From IMG/VR virus record IMGVR_UViG_3300027754_000179, positions 1-43,297 of that record: a stretch of 43,297 nt of DNA. One strand, given 5' to 3'. Below are positions 1 through 5,679 of this stretch, in pieces. The notes beneath the pieces are model-generated. The model searched no databases. It worked only from the letters and a program-made list of their open reading frames with translations, and was not told where the DNA came from. This DNA comes from a virus. Position 1 is the first letter of the stretch, and every line of letters starts with the position of its first letter. The position numbers and the translations under genes are program-made.

Positions 1-300
1 CCAAGCGTTTTCTCGTTCAAAAACAATGTAGTCAGCCTTTCCTTTGATCCAACCAGGATTGCCTCTGACATTGGTTCCTTCGATCCAGGTAATCTCGTCA
101 CTCAGTGACTCGTCATTACGATTAGCCTTCTTCAATGCCTTCACATCAAACTTGAGCCTGTCATTGCTTAAGTCTAGTAGTATGCCTTCAACATCCCAGT
201 GTTCAAACATGTCTTGATCCTGGGTAGCCATCACAAAGTCTTTTAGATATGTTGTGGCAAATTTGTTTTCGGCGATTCGGCCGCGCGTGAAGTCATTCAT
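1..300 (-). CDS. Partial PD-(D/E)XK nuclease-like protein (C-terminus cut by window edge)
   Basis: The reading frame runs off the left edge, so only the first 100 residues are visible. They contain Glu11, Asp36 and a D-V-K triplet (residues 52-54) followed by a conserved-looking stretch WIEGTNVRGNPGWIKGKADY. The spacing Glu - Asp - DxK is that of PD-(D/E)XK nucleases (Holliday-junction resolvase or VRR-type folds), but this is a pattern reading only. ATG at 300 has no clear Shine-Dalgarno site; an in-frame ATG at 324 would add eight residues (MRSHSKRI) and is an equal alternative. An extended -10 promoter lies upstream (365-394), with 11-bp repeats in the leader, so the gene has its own control. 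It could be a nuclease for host DNA degradation or recombination; the catalytic role is not shown. Confidence 0.55.
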   Translation of the reverse strand, partial: MNDFTRGRIAENKFATTYLKDFVMATQDQDMFEHWDVEGILLDLSNDRLKFDVKALKKANRNDESLSDEITWIEGTNVRGNPGWIKGKADYIVFERENAW

Positions 301-314
301 GATGCGTTTACTAT

Positions 315-346
315 GCGATCGCATTGCGTTTGCATTGCCATTGCAT
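315..346. repeat. Two 11-bp GCATTGC repeats next to a GCGATCGC palindrome
   Basis: GCATTGC occurs at 321-327 and 332-338, exactly 11 bp apart, with a degenerate third TTGCAT at 342-346. The palindrome GCGATCGC at 315-322 abuts the first copy. The same 11-bp unit (GCATTGC plus CGTTC or CCATC) recurs in a longer array at 8660-8698 inside the replication gene. The array lies between the promoter at 365-394 and the leftmost gene. It may be a protein-binding iteron or an operator. Confidence 0.5.
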
Positions 347-364
347 CAATCAACTCACGCTGTA

Positions 365-394
365 AGTATAGCACGTTAATCAAGACTATGCCAG
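365..394 (-). promoter_or_regulatory. Sigma70-type promoter with extended -10, leftmost gene
   Basis: On the minus strand CTGGCA (389-394) is followed after 18 bp by TATACT (365-370). TGC stands directly before the -10, giving the extended TGnTATACT form. It overlaps the 3' end of the small gene at 376-573 and would start transcripts near 357. Confidence 0.5.
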
Positions 395-573
395 TAGTTA
401 TCGAAGTCTTCAAGGCCTTGTTTACGTAACAAGTACTCTTCAGTTTGAGTCATTGGAGGATCAAACGTCTGACTAGCAGTGTCCAATTGACCATCCTCTT
501 CCCAGTGATTCTCCCCGCAACAACCACTTTTATCGTTGCGAGGCTCTTTGCAATAAATACATATCCAGCTCAT
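376..573 (-). CDS. Small Cys-rich protein, possible zinc ribbon
   Basis: 65 residues; I do not recognise the family. The N-terminus has C-I-Y-C then C-C-G-E-N-H, which could form one zinc site (CxxC...CC..H). The rest is acidic and polar without membrane segments. ATG at 573 is preceded by AGGAGG at good spacing, and the start overlaps the stop of the ArdC-like gene by four bases (570-573), so the two are translationally coupled. The location suggests an accessory to antirestriction, but no motif supports a specific role. Confidence 0.6.
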   Translation of the reverse strand: MSWICIYCKEPRNDKSGCCGENHWEEDGQLDTASQTFDPPMTQTEEYLLRKQGLEDFDNYWHSLD

Positions 574-1346
574 TCTGCACCTCCTGCTTTTAAGATTTTG
601 TCGGCAGCTGAGAATATTCTCTTAGCTGATTTGTCGTCAATCGGTTGGCCATCTAACCAGTGTTGGATGTATCCGCGTGATTCAACCTCGCCTGGTAAAC
701 CTAACAACTGACATAAAATGTAAGCCACTGACTCAGCCTCAACCTCTTTGATGTCTTTAGGTGTGTGCTCTGAATCTGAAAGCTCATGCTCTAATGTGTG
801 TCCCAACGTGACGTGCGCGAGTTCGTGAAAAAGTGTCTTATGAGGAAGCACAGCAATATCACTGACAGCAACACTGCGCCCACGCGCAAAACCCTGGCAG
901 TTACCGTCCGCTTTGTCAAAGGGGATCTGAGTAATATCCAAAGATTTAAGAGCTCGTTCTTTATTCCATACAGCAGACTTAACTTCCGCAACATATTCTT
1001 CTCCTTCAGTTTGTGATAAGAAAAACCATGCTTTCTTAGGTAAGAATAAGCGTTTTTGTTTGCCAGTCTTGTTACCGTTGGCATCCTTCTCATCAATGAT
1101 TACTGGTAATGTTAAATAGATAGCCTCTGAACCTTTTTTAACTTGGCGGCCAAGAGATTGCCATTGCTTATAAGTAGCAATAGGTCCAAGGTCTAAGTCA
1201 TGTTCGAGGGATTGTAGCCATGCCCATAATTGATTGCCTAGGCTGTAATTATGGAATCGGCTGTAGCATTTACTTAAAACACCTGGTTTATTCACGGCAT
1301 CTTGTAGTAATTGTGTGTAGGGTACTGCTATTCTTGCTGTTGTCAT
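570..1346 (-). CDS. ArdC-like antirestriction protein (ssDNA-binding domain + zincin)
   Basis: 258 residues with the two-part ArdC layout. The N-terminal part (about 10-80) has the ArdC-N type ssDNA-binding signature: YSLGNQLWAW at 34-43, then ATYKQWQSLGRQVKKGSEA. The C-terminal part is a zincin-like metallopeptidase with HELAH at 174-178 and the downstream EVEAESVAY (201-209), where a glutamate would be the third zinc ligand. ArdC proteins protect incoming DNA against type I/II restriction, acting in the recipient cytoplasm. The start has a strong AAGGAG site. A promoter (1400-1428) and a 14-bp palindrome (1378-1391) sit directly upstream, so it is probably expressed early and independently. 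The assignment rests on domain order and motifs; antirestriction activity is inferred from the family. Confidence 0.82.
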   Translation of the reverse strand: MTTARIAVPYTQLLQDAVNKPGVLSKCYSRFHNYSLGNQLWAWLQSLEHDLDLGPIATYKQWQSLGRQVKKGSEAIYLTLPVIIDEKDANGNKTGKQKRLFLPKKAWFFLSQTEGEEYVAEVKSAVWNKERALKSLDITQIPFDKADGNCQGFARGRSVAVSDIAVLPHKTLFHELAHVTLGHTLEHELSDSEHTPKDIKEVEAESVAYILCQLLGLPGEVESRGYIQHWLDGQPIDDKSAKRIFSAADKILKAGGAE

Positions 1347-1377
1347 GTCGTTCTCCTTATTCGTTTATATTCGTATC

Positions 1378-1391
1378 CGATCAATTGATCG
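1378..1391. promoter_or_regulatory. 14-bp perfect palindrome, likely operator of the ArdC-like gene
   Basis: CGATCAATTGATCG reads the same on both strands. It lies 8 bp downstream of the predicted -10 box (1400-1405), about at the transcription start, where a bound repressor would block initiation. A closely related sequence (AGATCAATTGTTCT, two mismatches from a palindrome) occurs at 2917-2930 in the pqqA leader. Confidence 0.5.
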
Positions 1392-1399
1392 TAGGTATA

Positions 1400-1428
1400 A
1401 GATTAAACTTAAAGTTAAAGCGTGTCAA
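1400..1428 (-). promoter_or_regulatory. Sigma70 promoter for the ArdC-like gene
   Basis: On the minus strand TTGACA (1423-1428), 17 bp, then TAATCT (1400-1405). The -35 box lies inside the last codons of the upstream gene (1415-1771). Leader and promoter resemble those of the gene starting at 2591 (TTGACA-N17-TAATAT, same CGAATAAGGAGA ribosome-binding leader). Confidence 0.65.
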
Positions 1429-1771
1429 CACTTTTTTCAATAAATTTTTGTTTATCTTCTTGATCATATCCTGTAGCCTCAAGAGTCTTAACAACTAAAT
1501 CTTTGCCATTTCTGCTAATTTCATACTTGTAAGACAAGTCACCATGCCTATCAGGTCCGTGGGTTAGGTATACATCGCCACCTGCTTCATTCTTATTGGC
1601 CTTGATAAACGCGGCCGCAAACTCTGAGGCATCAAACCTTGGTAGATCCCAGGCAAACTTCTTGGCTTCTTTGATAAAGCCATGAGCTCCCTCTGGATAA
1701 CCATCATAATGCTTGTAAACGCTAAACTTACTATCTTCATCTATAAATGTATATACGGCTCTTGTACTCAA
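1415..1771 (-). CDS. Conserved phage protein of unknown function (STRAVYTF family)
   Basis: 118 residues from the TTG at 1771. An in-frame ATG two codons earlier (1777) is only one base from AAGGAGA, whereas the TTG has seven bases after AAGGAG, giving an N-terminus STRAVYTF. The start STRxxYxF...YKHYDGYPEGA (about residues 15-30) recalls a group of short phage proteins of unknown role that begin STR and carry a HxDGYP motif. No membrane segment, cysteine cluster or known catalytic motif is visible. It is the last gene of a four-gene leftward operon starting at 2591, and its end carries the -35 box of the next promoter. Confidence 0.65.
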   Translation of the reverse strand: MSTRAVYTFIDEDSKFSVYKHYDGYPEGAHGFIKEAKKFAWDLPRFDASEFAAAFIKANKNEAGGDVYLTHGPDRHGDLSYKYEISRNGKDLVVKTLEATGYDQEDKQKFIEKSVDTL

Positions 1772-1786
1772 TGTCATTCTCCTTAA

Positions 1787-1978
1787 TTAAAATGGGCCTT
1801 CGCAAATACCGTCATCGATAAGTGCTTGAGCTGTGCGGCCATACCATCCTTGGAGACTCCAAGCTAGGCCAGTGTTGATAAGATATTGCCATGCTGAAAT
1901 GATCGTGTCTTCATCGTGCTCGATACCATCAAATCCTTCTACTGCTGCTGATGCGTCATACGGTGTCCATGTTGTCAT
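1787..1978 (-). CDS. Small conserved phage protein, unknown function
   Basis: 63 residues, acidic N-terminal half, then AWQYLINTGLAWSLQGWYGR and a short tail. The pattern AWQxLIxTGxxWxLQGxYGR recalls small early phage proteins that I have seen described only as hypothetical. ATG at 1978 follows AAGGAGAATAAC, a strong ribosome-binding site. It is the third gene in the operon starting at 2591, between two other small unknowns. Confidence 0.6.
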   Translation of the reverse strand: MTTWTPYDASAAVEGFDGIEHDEDTIISAWQYLINTGLAWSLQGWYGRTAQALIDDGICEGPF

Positions 1979-2005
1979 GTTATTCTCCTTGAAAGAAGTG
2001 ACCGC

Positions 2006-2296
2006 TTATGCGGCCACCTTTGGTATTTCGATAAAGTTAAGAGAGCTTTCTTTGTATCCACAAGCTTTTAGTAAAGCTTTTTTAGCACCCTCTAAAGTTT
2101 TAAAATTGCCTTTGCCTCTGCGTTGTTTGCCCGCACCTTGACAAACCCAGTTCCATGTATATGCAATACTGCTGTTTCTTTTGCCTGTAATGACATCATA
2201 TTCAGTTTCAATAATTGCATAAGGAAAAATTGCTCCTACTTTAAAATCGTTTGATTTTGTAGAAATTTTTATTGTTGATCTATTATCTGTTGTCAT
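2006..2296 (-). CDS. Hypothetical protein
   Basis: 96 residues; not recognised. The centre is aromatic with a basic run (YTWNWVCQGAGKQRRGKGNF) and the C-terminus has a possible helix (LEGAKKALLKACGY). This looks like a small alpha/beta protein. The start ATG at 2296 uses a ribosome-binding site made of the last codons of the preceding gene (AAAGGAGAA just before its TAA), so the two are translated together. No neighbour gives a specific role. Confidence 0.55.
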   Translation of the reverse strand: MTTDNRSTIKISTKSNDFKVGAIFPYAIIETEYDVITGKRNSSIAYTWNWVCQGAGKQRRGKGNFKTLEGAKKALLKACGYKESSLNFIEIPKVAA

Positions 2297-2297
2297 C

Positions 2298-2591
2298 TTA
2301 TTCTCCTTTGATTGGTTTAACGTTGATTGAGATTACTGCTGTAGTTTTGCTATACTTAGCTATTAATGCAGCTGGTACTTCTAGCTCTGTTAATAGCGCT
2401 TTGTTATCTACAATAGTTCTTTGTGAAAGCTTAACGTCGCTGGTATAGTATTCACCTACTTGAACACCTTCACCTTGATTTTTAAGCTCATCTTTGTATG
2501 CAGCTTCTTGTTCTTGAAGTGCCTTGATCTCTTCTTGTAATTGGCCTAAACGGTCAACTAATGAAAGGGCTTGTTGAATTGTTGTTGTCAT
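2298..2591 (-). CDS. Small coiled-coil phage protein, first gene of a four-gene operon
   Basis: 97 residues. Residues 1-40 form a predicted coiled coil (LVDRLGQLQEEIKALQEQEA...). The rest is a small beta-rich domain with the pattern GEYYTSDVKLSQRTIVDNKALL and a C-terminal VISINVKPIKGE. Similar short proteins with a leading coiled coil and a 'xxG.Y.....S.RT..D.KAL' core often lie near phage recombination genes; their function is unknown to me, and a Gam-like nuclease inhibitor is only a loose analogy. It has a strong AAGGAG site and a near-consensus promoter at 2641-2669. Confidence 0.6.
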   Translation of the reverse strand: MTTTIQQALSLVDRLGQLQEEIKALQEQEAAYKDELKNQGEGVQVGEYYTSDVKLSQRTIVDNKALLTELEVPAALIAKYSKTTAVISINVKPIKGE

Positions 2592-2640
2592 TTTACTTCT
2601 CCTTATTCGTTTAAATTAGTATTGGTAATGCTGTAACTAA

Positions 2641-2669
2641 ATATTAGAGTAGTATTTAAACCATGTCAA
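2641..2669 (-). promoter_or_regulatory. Near-consensus sigma70 promoter for the 2591-to-1415 operon
   Basis: On the minus strand TTGACA (2664-2669), exactly 17 bp, TAATAT (2641-2646). The leader to the ATG at 2591 carries CGAATAAGGAGA, the same block as in the ArdC-like gene leader. The stretch 2670-2787 between this promoter and the pqqA terminator holds no convincing gene; I see only a short GGGTAAAACCC hairpin near 2754-2764. Confidence 0.7.
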
Positions 2670-2787
2670 CAACTATTTTCAGTTATTTTTAAATTATTTT
2701 TAGGATAAGTTGGCACGGTTTTTGCCTGCAAAATGACATATATGACAGTTTATGGGTAAAACCCTTGTGGCTGTAGGCAATAAGCAA

Positions 2788-2811
2788 TAAAAAAGGGAGC
2801 CAAAGCTCCCC
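2788..2811 (-). terminator. Intrinsic terminator downstream of pqqA
   Basis: Read on the minus strand: GGGAGC, TTTG loop, GCTCCC, then six T. The stem arms are 2805-2810 and 2795-2800, the T tract 2789-2794. It begins about 20 bases after the pqqA stop codon and so ends either a stand-alone pqqA transcript or the long leftward early transcript. Confidence 0.85.
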
Positions 2812-2829
2812 TAGTGTGTATCGTGTGTA

Positions 2830-2901
2830 TTACTTGTTCATTACGTACATTGTTACTTCAAAGCCAAAACGCATTTCTGTTGCTGATGGGGTTGTCCACA
2901 T
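2830..2901 (-). CDS. pqqA: PqqA, pyrroloquinoline quinone precursor peptide
   Basis: 23 codons plus TAA. The peptide starts MWTTPSATEM and continues RFGFEVTMY, ending VMNK. Known 23-residue PqqA peptides start MW, have P at position 5 and the core RxGxEVTxY. Glu15 and Tyr19 here are the pair cross-linked by the radical SAM enzyme PqqE (with PqqD as chaperone) to build PQQ, the redox cofactor of periplasmic methanol, alcohol and glucose dehydrogenases. The ATG at 2901 follows AAGGAGA at six bases, a strong site. A terminator follows immediately. No pqqB, C, D, E or F gene is in the window, so the peptide would need the host enzymes. Its neighbours are phage replication genes, which argues against host contamination. 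This is an auxiliary metabolic gene candidate; length, termini and catalytic pair all agree, so chance is unlikely. Confidence 0.92.
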   Translation of the reverse strand: MWTTPSATEMRFGFEVTMYVMNK

Positions 2902-2925
2902 ATTGTTCTCCTTAGTAGATCAATT

Positions 2926-2953
2926 GTTCTAAAAATTGCTACACAAACGCCAA
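2926..2953 (-). promoter_or_regulatory. Possible promoter of pqqA overlapping an operator-like near-palindrome
   Basis: On the minus strand TTGGCG (2948-2953), 16 bp, TAGAAC (2926-2931), each 4 of 6 to consensus. The -10 overlaps AGATCAATTGTTCT (2917-2930), related to the perfect palindrome before the ArdC-like gene. An alternative pair is TTGTTT (2991-2996), 16 bp, TATGCA (2969-2974). A weak hairpin with arms 2943-2948 and 2961-2966 lies between. Without either promoter pqqA could still be read from the upstream operon. Confidence 0.35.
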
Positions 2954-3013
2954 AATTGAAGTTTGTATTGCATATTTTGCGCTTTTTGCTAAACAAAACC
3001 ATCAAGAAAATCA

Positions 3014-3241
3014 TTAATATCTGGCGTAGGTAGCTTGATTGTAAAGTTTCTCTTTTAAACCTTCCAAAGCATCATCGGTAAATGCTTCTGGGTGGGTCAA
3101 CATAATAGACTCAATGACTTTATCTAATCTATTCCAATGAGATCGCTTTTCACTTGGCGTGTATTTATCAAACACTTGACGTGACGCATTAAGCGCTACC
3201 TCTCTTAATTGTTGACGTTCTTTTGCTGTAAGTAAAATCAT
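3014..3241 (-). CDS. Hypothetical small helical protein
   Basis: 75 residues, almost wholly helix-forming and charged, without cysteines, membrane segments or known motifs. I do not recognise it. The ATG at 3241 overlaps the stop of the methyltransferase gene (ATGA, 3238-3241), so it is translationally coupled to it and might be an accessory protein. It is the last gene before pqqA in this leftward run; a 112-base leader separates the two. Confidence 0.55.
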   Translation of the reverse strand: MILLTAKERQQLREVALNASRQVFDKYTPSEKRSHWNRLDKVIESIMLTHPEAFTDDALEGLKEKLYNQATYARY

Positions 3242-4635
3242 TTAATTTCTCCTTTGTTGATGCGTTCCTGTTGAAGTTCTTTATAATCAGTATTTAATTC
3301 ACATCCTAAGTATTGTCTACTTAACTCTAAAGCAACTTGAGCTGTAGTTCCTGAACCCATAAACGGATCTAATACTGTGCCAGCTATAGTTTCTTGTGTG
3401 TTGCATTTACATTGTTTTATGAGACCGCCATCCAAATAATTATTTGCGCATTTCAATCCACTCTTATAAAAGATTTTAGTCATAGCCTGATCATATTTTT
3501 CATCTAACAATAATAATTGTTTAAGCTTGATCCAGTCTTCTTTAGATGGGTAGCTTCCCCCTTTTTCAAACCAATGGTGTGGAGCTTGCGTTCCAAAATG
3601 TTCTTCAATTTGATCAATAGTAAACTCTTGCATGTGCCTATTAAATTGTAAGTAATCTCGCAATTCATTATGATCAGGAAGCTTTCTATATTCTACAACC
3701 TGATTTCTAAATTCTGCATCAAGCACAGCATATGGTTTACGTTCCTTATCGGTTTCCATAATGTTCTTACGGATTTCTTCGACCTCTTCTAAAGTAAGAT
3801 TTTTTTCTACAATCTTTTCTCTTTTGTATGGTGTTCTGCATTCAACACATATTTTTTCAGGTGCGCCAGCTTTGATGCATGGTTCAATCAAATCTTTTGG
3901 AAAAGTAGCAAAGTGTGCGCCTTTGTATGGTTTAGTGTTAACAGTCCATACAGATCTCTTATTGCGCATACCATCGTAAACTTTGTATTCAGGAGGCCTT
4001 GCATTTACTCCAGCCTGACCTTGTCTGTCTACACTTCCCTTAGCTCCCTTGGTGCCAGCTGGTATAACACCAGGTTCTTTCATAGCCAAATGATCAAAAT
4101 AATATTTAGGTGATTTAGTAAACAAGAAAATATACTCATGAGCTTTAGTGCATCTATCTTGCACGGATTCGGGCATTGGATTTGGTTTATGCCAAATAAT
4201 GTCTTGTCTGAGCGTCCATCCAAAATCTTGTAAGGCAAATGCTACGCGCCAAGGAATACCAATTAAATCTTTTTCTTTTAAGCCTTCTTGCTTATTGCCG
4301 CGCCTTGCACATGCGTTTGGTAAATCTTGTTTTGAATTAGATACAGTCTGTTTATTTAATGCTTGCCCTTTGCCTGGTCTATAATTGTAGTAACTATCTC
4401 CAAGGTTAAGCCACACAGTTCCATCATCTGAAAGAATGTCCCACACGTGAGCAAATACATCTACCATGTTAGCAACATAATCACCAACAGTTTGTTCTAA
4501 TCCTATTTGTCCGTCATGACCGTAATCACGCAATCCGTAGTAAGGTGGAGATGTCACACACGTTTGAACTTTAACTCCCTCATCTTTCCATTGTTTCATT
4601 ATCTCGCGGCAATCGCCAAATTCAATTTTATTCAT
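3238..4635 (-). CDS. DNA methyltransferase (N4-cytosine/N6-adenine, beta class) with Cys-rich insert
   Basis: 465 residues. Motif IV TSPPYYGLRDYG is at 28-39 and the AdoMet-binding motif I DPFMGSGTT at 423-431 near the C-terminus, the order typical of beta-class DNA methylases. It transfers a methyl group from AdoMet to an exocyclic amino group in DNA; SPPY is commoner in N4-cytosine enzymes but does not settle the base. The middle holds a target-recognition region with CVEC and later Cys pairs (a possible zinc site). No cognate restriction endonuclease is adjacent, so it looks like an orphan phage methylase protecting phage DNA or marking it for packaging or regulation. Starts and stops overlap both neighbours by four bases. 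Confidence 0.9.
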   Translation of the reverse strand: MNKIEFGDCREIMKQWKDEGVKVQTCVTSPPYYGLRDYGHDGQIGLEQTVGDYVANMVDVFAHVWDILSDDGTVWLNLGDSYYNYRPGKGQALNKQTVSNSKQDLPNACARRGNKQEGLKEKDLIGIPWRVAFALQDFGWTLRQDIIWHKPNPMPESVQDRCTKAHEYIFLFTKSPKYYFDHLAMKEPGVIPAGTKGAKGSVDRQGQAGVNARPPEYKVYDGMRNKRSVWTVNTKPYKGAHFATFPKDLIEPCIKAGAPEKICVECRTPYKREKIVEKNLTLEEVEEIRKNIMETDKERKPYAVLDAEFRNQVVEYRKLPDHNELRDYLQFNRHMQEFTIDQIEEHFGTQAPHHWFEKGGSYPSKEDWIKLKQLLLLDEKYDQAMTKIFYKSGLKCANNYLDGGLIKQCKCNTQETIAGTVLDPFMGSGTTAQVALELSRQYLGCELNTDYKELQQERINKGEIK

Positions 4636-4868
4636 TTAATTATTTTCTCCAATTCGTTTGCTGCGCTATCTTCAATCGTACTATTAATCATGCGATCAAT
4701 CGCCTTGTTAAGATCATAATCGTATGTCTTCCAATCTCTATCTACTTCAGTATTTAAAACTTTAATGCGTCTTACTGGGGCCCATCCTATAACTAACACA
4801 GACCATTTATCTTTTCGGCTGCACTCAATTGCAATGTTACGATAATGATTAATTAGTATTCGTGCCAC
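4632..4868 (-). CDS. Hypothetical protein
   Basis: 78 residues from a GTG at 4868, chosen because AGAGGA lies seven bases upstream. It mixes a basic N-terminal half (VLVIGWAPVRRIKVL) with an acidic helical C-terminus. Not recognised; no catalytic motif seen. The start lies inside the preceding HNH gene (20-base overlap) and the stop overlaps the methyltransferase start (4632-4635), so it is part of the same translational chain. Confidence 0.5.
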   Translation of the reverse strand: MARILINHYRNIAIECSRKDKWSVLVIGWAPVRRIKVLNTEVDRDWKTYDYDLNKAIDRMINSTIEDSAANELEKIIK

Positions 4869-5142
4869 TCAGTAGTCCTCTGGTATCTTCCAATAGAGCG
4901 GCTTCATCATACCCGTAGCACTTAACAAAACCCTTGGTTCCCAAACCGTGCACTCCCGTGTTACCTCTGTGGTGTTCGACGCAAAGAGGAATTGCTTCTT
5001 TGTGGGATGCGCGAAGTGCGAGCCCAACACCTTTACGTGGGTGGTGGATTTCCGCAGGTGTTCCTGGATAACCCATGCGTCTGCATACAGCGCAACCAAG
5101 CTCAGCAACAGCAGCCAAGTGTTTCTTTTCATCTTTAGTCAT
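4849..5142 (-). CDS. HNH nuclease-like protein resembling the RecA-dependent nuclease Ref
   Basis: 97 residues: CAVCRRMGYPG (about 17-27), EIHHPRKG (about 31-38), then RASHKEAIPLCVEHHRG and a GVHGLGTKGF segment. This layout - CxxC, IHH, LCxxHHRG, GxH - is that of the Ref/RecA-dependent nuclease and related phage HNH proteins, which cut DNA at RecA-bound sites or in recombination. The zinc-binding cysteines and the HNH histidines are all present. It is shorter than P1 Ref, containing the nuclease core only. The start ATG overlaps the stop of a small membrane protein gene (ATGA). With RusA nearby, a recombination role fits. Confidence 0.72.
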   Translation of the reverse strand: MTKDEKKHLAAVAELGCAVCRRMGYPGTPAEIHHPRKGVGLALRASHKEAIPLCVEHHRGNTGVHGLGTKGFVKCYGYDEAALLEDTRGLLSGTNTN

Positions 5143-5282
5143 TTCTTAAAATTTGTATATGTGCGTAAATATTTTCTGTACGCTAAAACAAATTCAGTTG
5201 CAAAAACACAAGCAAGTGCGACCCACCACCAATAAGATGCGCCCATTTTGTAAAACAAAAAGATTGTTAATAGTTCACTCAT
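5139..5282 (-). CDS. Small one-segment membrane protein (47 aa)
   Basis: Starts MSELLTIFLFYKMGASYWWW and ends with a basic tail (YRKYLRTYTNFKK). It has one hydrophobic span of about 20 residues (YWWWVALACVFATEFVLAY), so an inner-membrane protein with a cytoplasmic basic C-terminus is likely. ATG at 5282 follows GTGAGGAT, and the stop overlaps the next ATG (5139-5142, ATGA). Function unknown. Tight coupling on both sides supports that it is a real gene. Confidence 0.6.
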   Translation of the reverse strand: MSELLTIFLFYKMGASYWWWVALACVFATEFVLAYRKYLRTYTNFKK

Positions 5283-5284
5283 AG

Positions 5285-5449
5285 TTAATCCTCACATACA
5301 CCATTGCGACATGCACGTGCAATGATTTCTTGTTCAATGTTTTCTAATGCGTCTTTGGCCTCGTCGGTTTCTGATGATTCATGCATCAGTTTAGTAATTA
5401 AATTTTCTATTCTTTCCAATCTATATTTAATTTCATCCAACTCAGTCAT
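5285..5449 (-). CDS. Small acidic coiled-coil protein (54 aa)
   Basis: Starts MTELDEIKYRLERIENLITK, a heptad-like helix, and ends in ARACRNGVCED with two cysteines five apart. No membrane segment. The ATG at 5449 overlaps the stop of the upstream membrane protein by one base (TAATG), and its own stop is two bases from the next start. Overlap at both ends supports expression. Function unknown; the paired cysteines might bind metal or form a disulfide. Confidence 0.6.
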   Translation of the reverse strand: MTELDEIKYRLERIENLITKLMHESSETDEAKDALENIEQEIIARACRNGVCED

Positions 5450-5679
5450 TATTTAATTCCTCTCATAATTCTTTGTTTGCGATACGTTGCAAGTAAAATT
5501 CTCATAATAAAAAACATAAACACTAATAACACTCGATTAATATCCCAATCAAGATCAGTCCATGTGTGGCCAAGTACTGTGTAGCAAAATGCATCGCTGA
5601 TACCTACCCAGACTGGAATGACTAGCAATAGCAAGAAAATCATTTCAATCCATTCTTTTAATGTGTAGTGCTTTCTCAT
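5449..5679 (-). CDS. Two-segment membrane protein, unknown function
   Basis: 76 residues from ATG 5679 (MRKHYTLKEWIEMIFLLLLV). An in-frame ATG at 5727 exists, but 5679 makes an ATGA overlap with the upstream stop and has GGAGGGAAGG upstream. Two hydrophobic spans (about 11-30 and 45-62) with positive N- and C-termini suggest both ends in the cytoplasm. Such proteins in early phage operons include superinfection-exclusion factors, but no motif shows this. Confidence 0.6.
   Translation of the reverse strand: MRKHYTLKEWIEMIFLLLLVIPVWVGISDAFCYTVLGHTWTDLDWDINRVLLVFMFFIMRILLATYRKQRIMRGIK

Noticed and set aside
2690-2740. Possible 16-codon peptide on the minus strand between the pqqA terminator and the next promoter
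   Set aside because: No Shine-Dalgarno site, no conservation clue and composition like intergenic DNA.
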